Shown: piece by piece, positions 13,934 through 14,495 of the stretch
Numbering within the stretch: position 1 is the stretch's first letter
How the letters are laid out: every line of letters begins with the position of its first letter
Source of the DNA: SZUA-254 sp035292425
GTDB taxonomy: Bacteria; Bacteroidota; Ignavibacteria; UBA10030; SZUA-254
DNA: 14,495 nucleotides
Direction: 5' to 3'
Assembly: GCA_035292425.1 (NCBI GenBank)
Contig: DATDQD010000221.1
Span: 1 to 14,495 of the forward strand
Position numbers and translations under genes: made by a program
The notes under the pieces: generated by a model
Seen by the model: only the letters and a program-made list of their open reading frames with translations
Database searches by the model: none
What the model was told of the DNA's origin: nothing

Positions 13934-13957
13934 GAACCTTTTACACTTTTGACCGTA
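13934..13957 (+). promoter_or_regulatory. ECF-type promoter candidate driving the sigma factor gene
   Basis: GAAC (13934-13937), then 16 nt, then CGTA (13954-13957). This resembles the general ECF promoter pattern of an AAC-containing -35 and a CGT-containing -10 at 16-17 nt. It faces the sigma gene and would leave a leader of about 95 nt, which contains the inner inverted repeat. Autoregulation is common for ECF sigma factors. Confidence 0.45.
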
Positions 13958-14056
13958 AAACAGGGCCGGGGGTTTCACGCCGATGACAGCCGCCGATAAC
14001 TATTTTTATGGGGTGAAACCTCCGGCGGGAAAATCCGGTCGAAAGGTGTAAAAGGT
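13936..14056. repeat. Nested 121-bp inverted repeat between the DUF6249-like gene and the ECF sigma gene
   Basis: Outer arms: ACCTTTTACAC-TTTT-GACCG (13936-13955) against the complement of CGGTC-GAAAG-GTGTAAAAGGT (14036-14056). They match at the outer 11 bp and the inner 5 bp, with one extra base and small changes between. Inner arms: GCCGGGGGTTTCAC (13965-13978) against GTGAAACCTCCGGC (14013-14026), 13 of 14 matching. The linkers between outer and inner arms are 9 nt on both sides, and the centre is 34 nt. The right outer arm runs into the Shine-Dalgarno region of the sigma gene. Confidence 0.75.
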
Positions 14057-14058
14057 CC
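14034..14058 (-). promoter_or_regulatory. Mirror-image ECF-type promoter candidate facing the DUF6249-like gene
   Basis: Read on the minus strand: GGACC at the -35, 16 nt, then CGGA at the -10. It is the mirrored, slightly degenerate copy of the motif at 13934-13957, with identical spacing. It would drive the DUF6249-like gene with a leader of roughly 120 nt. Confidence 0.33.
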
Positions 14059-14495
14059 ATGCAGTTTTCGGACGATGAGATCATCGCCCTTCTCCGGAAA
14101 GGGGAAAGGCGCCACTTCGCGACGCTCATCGGGCGTTACAGGGAGAGGGGCTTTTCGCTCGCCCTTCGGATCCTCCGGAATCGCGAGGATGCCGAGGAGG
14201 CGCTCCAGGACGCGTTCGTCCGCGCCCACAACGGCCTGGCGGATTTCGAAGGCGCATCGACGTTCGGAACCTGGTTTTACAGGATTCTCTATAATGTTTG
14301 CATGACATCGCTGGGGAAAAGGAAGAAGGAGGCAATGTTCGACGAATCGGAAGCAGGCGGGTTGCCCGACCCCGGGGGGGAACCGGAACTCCCCGGGGAC
14401 CATGCCGGGGTCGAAATGCGAGACCTGGTTTCGTGCGTGGGCGCTGTCCTGTCGAAACTCCCGGCGAAATATTCTTCGATGATCTCCATGTTCTA
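14059..14495 (+). CDS. ECF-type RNA polymerase sigma factor, C-terminus cut by window edge
   Basis: A sigma70-family extracytoplasmic-function sigma factor that directs RNA polymerase to stress or signal-responsive promoters. The frame is open from ATG 14059 to the window end (145 codons visible; the family is usually 170-200). Region 2 spans about residues 5-85: FATLIGRYRERGFSLALRIL, then NREDAEEALQDAFVRAHNGL and the -10-binding stretch FEGASTFGTWFYRILYNVC. After an acidic Gly/Pro-rich linker (about 93-116), region 4 begins with LSKLPAKYSSMISMF and is cut. AAAGG lies just before ATG with a short spacing, inside the right arm of the upstream inverted repeat. A downstream anti-sigma factor is expected for this family but would lie outside the window. 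Confidence 0.92.
   Translation, partial: MQFSDDEIIALLRKGERRHFATLIGRYRERGFSLALRILRNREDAEEALQDAFVRAHNGLADFEGASTFGTWFYRILYNVCMTSLGKRKKEAMFDESEAGGLPDPGGEPELPGDHAGVEMRDLVSCVGAVLSKLPAKYSSMISMF

Noticed and set aside
1..14495. tRNA, rRNA, CRISPR arrays, insertion sequences, attachment sites, toxin-antitoxin or defence genes
   Set aside because: I looked for cloverleaf-like segments, regular direct repeats, transposase or integrase motifs and found none. Gene content and base use look uniform across the window.

Overview
The window is GC-rich and tightly packed. It shows bacterial signal peptides, an outer-membrane beta-barrel protein, an ECF sigma factor and small DUF2007- and DUF6249-like proteins. 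The very large surface protein, the short-form homogentisate dioxygenase and the DUF6249-like protein together suggest a member of the Bacteroidota/Chlorobi/Ignavibacteria (FCB) assemblage with unusually high GC. This assignment is an inference from recognised families and was not tested by any search. There is no rRNA, tRNA, CRISPR array, transposase or phage gene, so it reads as chromosomal core and near-core sequence.

Bases 1-6270 (minus strand, transcribed right to left) look like one operon for tyrosine/phenylalanine catabolism through homogentisate. In transcription order it holds a HisC-family aminotransferase (probable aromatic transaminase), 4-hydroxyphenylpyruvate dioxygenase, a fumarylacetoacetate hydrolase, homogentisate 1,2-dioxygenase, a flavin-reductase-like FMN-binding protein, and an AMP-forming acyl-CoA ligase cut by the window edge. 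Gaps are only 14-54 nt. Together the enzymes would take tyrosine to fumarate and acetoacetate, except that no maleylacetoacetate isomerase is present. The roles of the flavin protein and the ligase are open.

Bases 6271-6504 are a divergent control region with two AT- or CGATCG-based dyads and a GC hairpin. To its right, on the plus strand, lie a 1166-residue exported outer-membrane barrel protein (6505-10005), an O6-alkylguanine-DNA alkyltransferase (10289-10912), a full-length UvrD/PcrA helicase (11018-13240) and a 79-residue DUF2007-like protein (13301-13540). Three of these plus-strand genes have a sigma70-like promoter upstream with exactly 17 bp spacing. The helicase promoter places its start at 11018, and its -35 box sits inside a perfect dyad.

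At the right end a small DUF6249-like membrane protein (minus strand) and an ECF sigma factor (plus strand, cut by the window edge) are divergent. The DNA between them is a roughly 121-bp nested inverted repeat. It can be read as two mirror-image ECF-type promoters facing each other, and it is the most unusual structure in the window.
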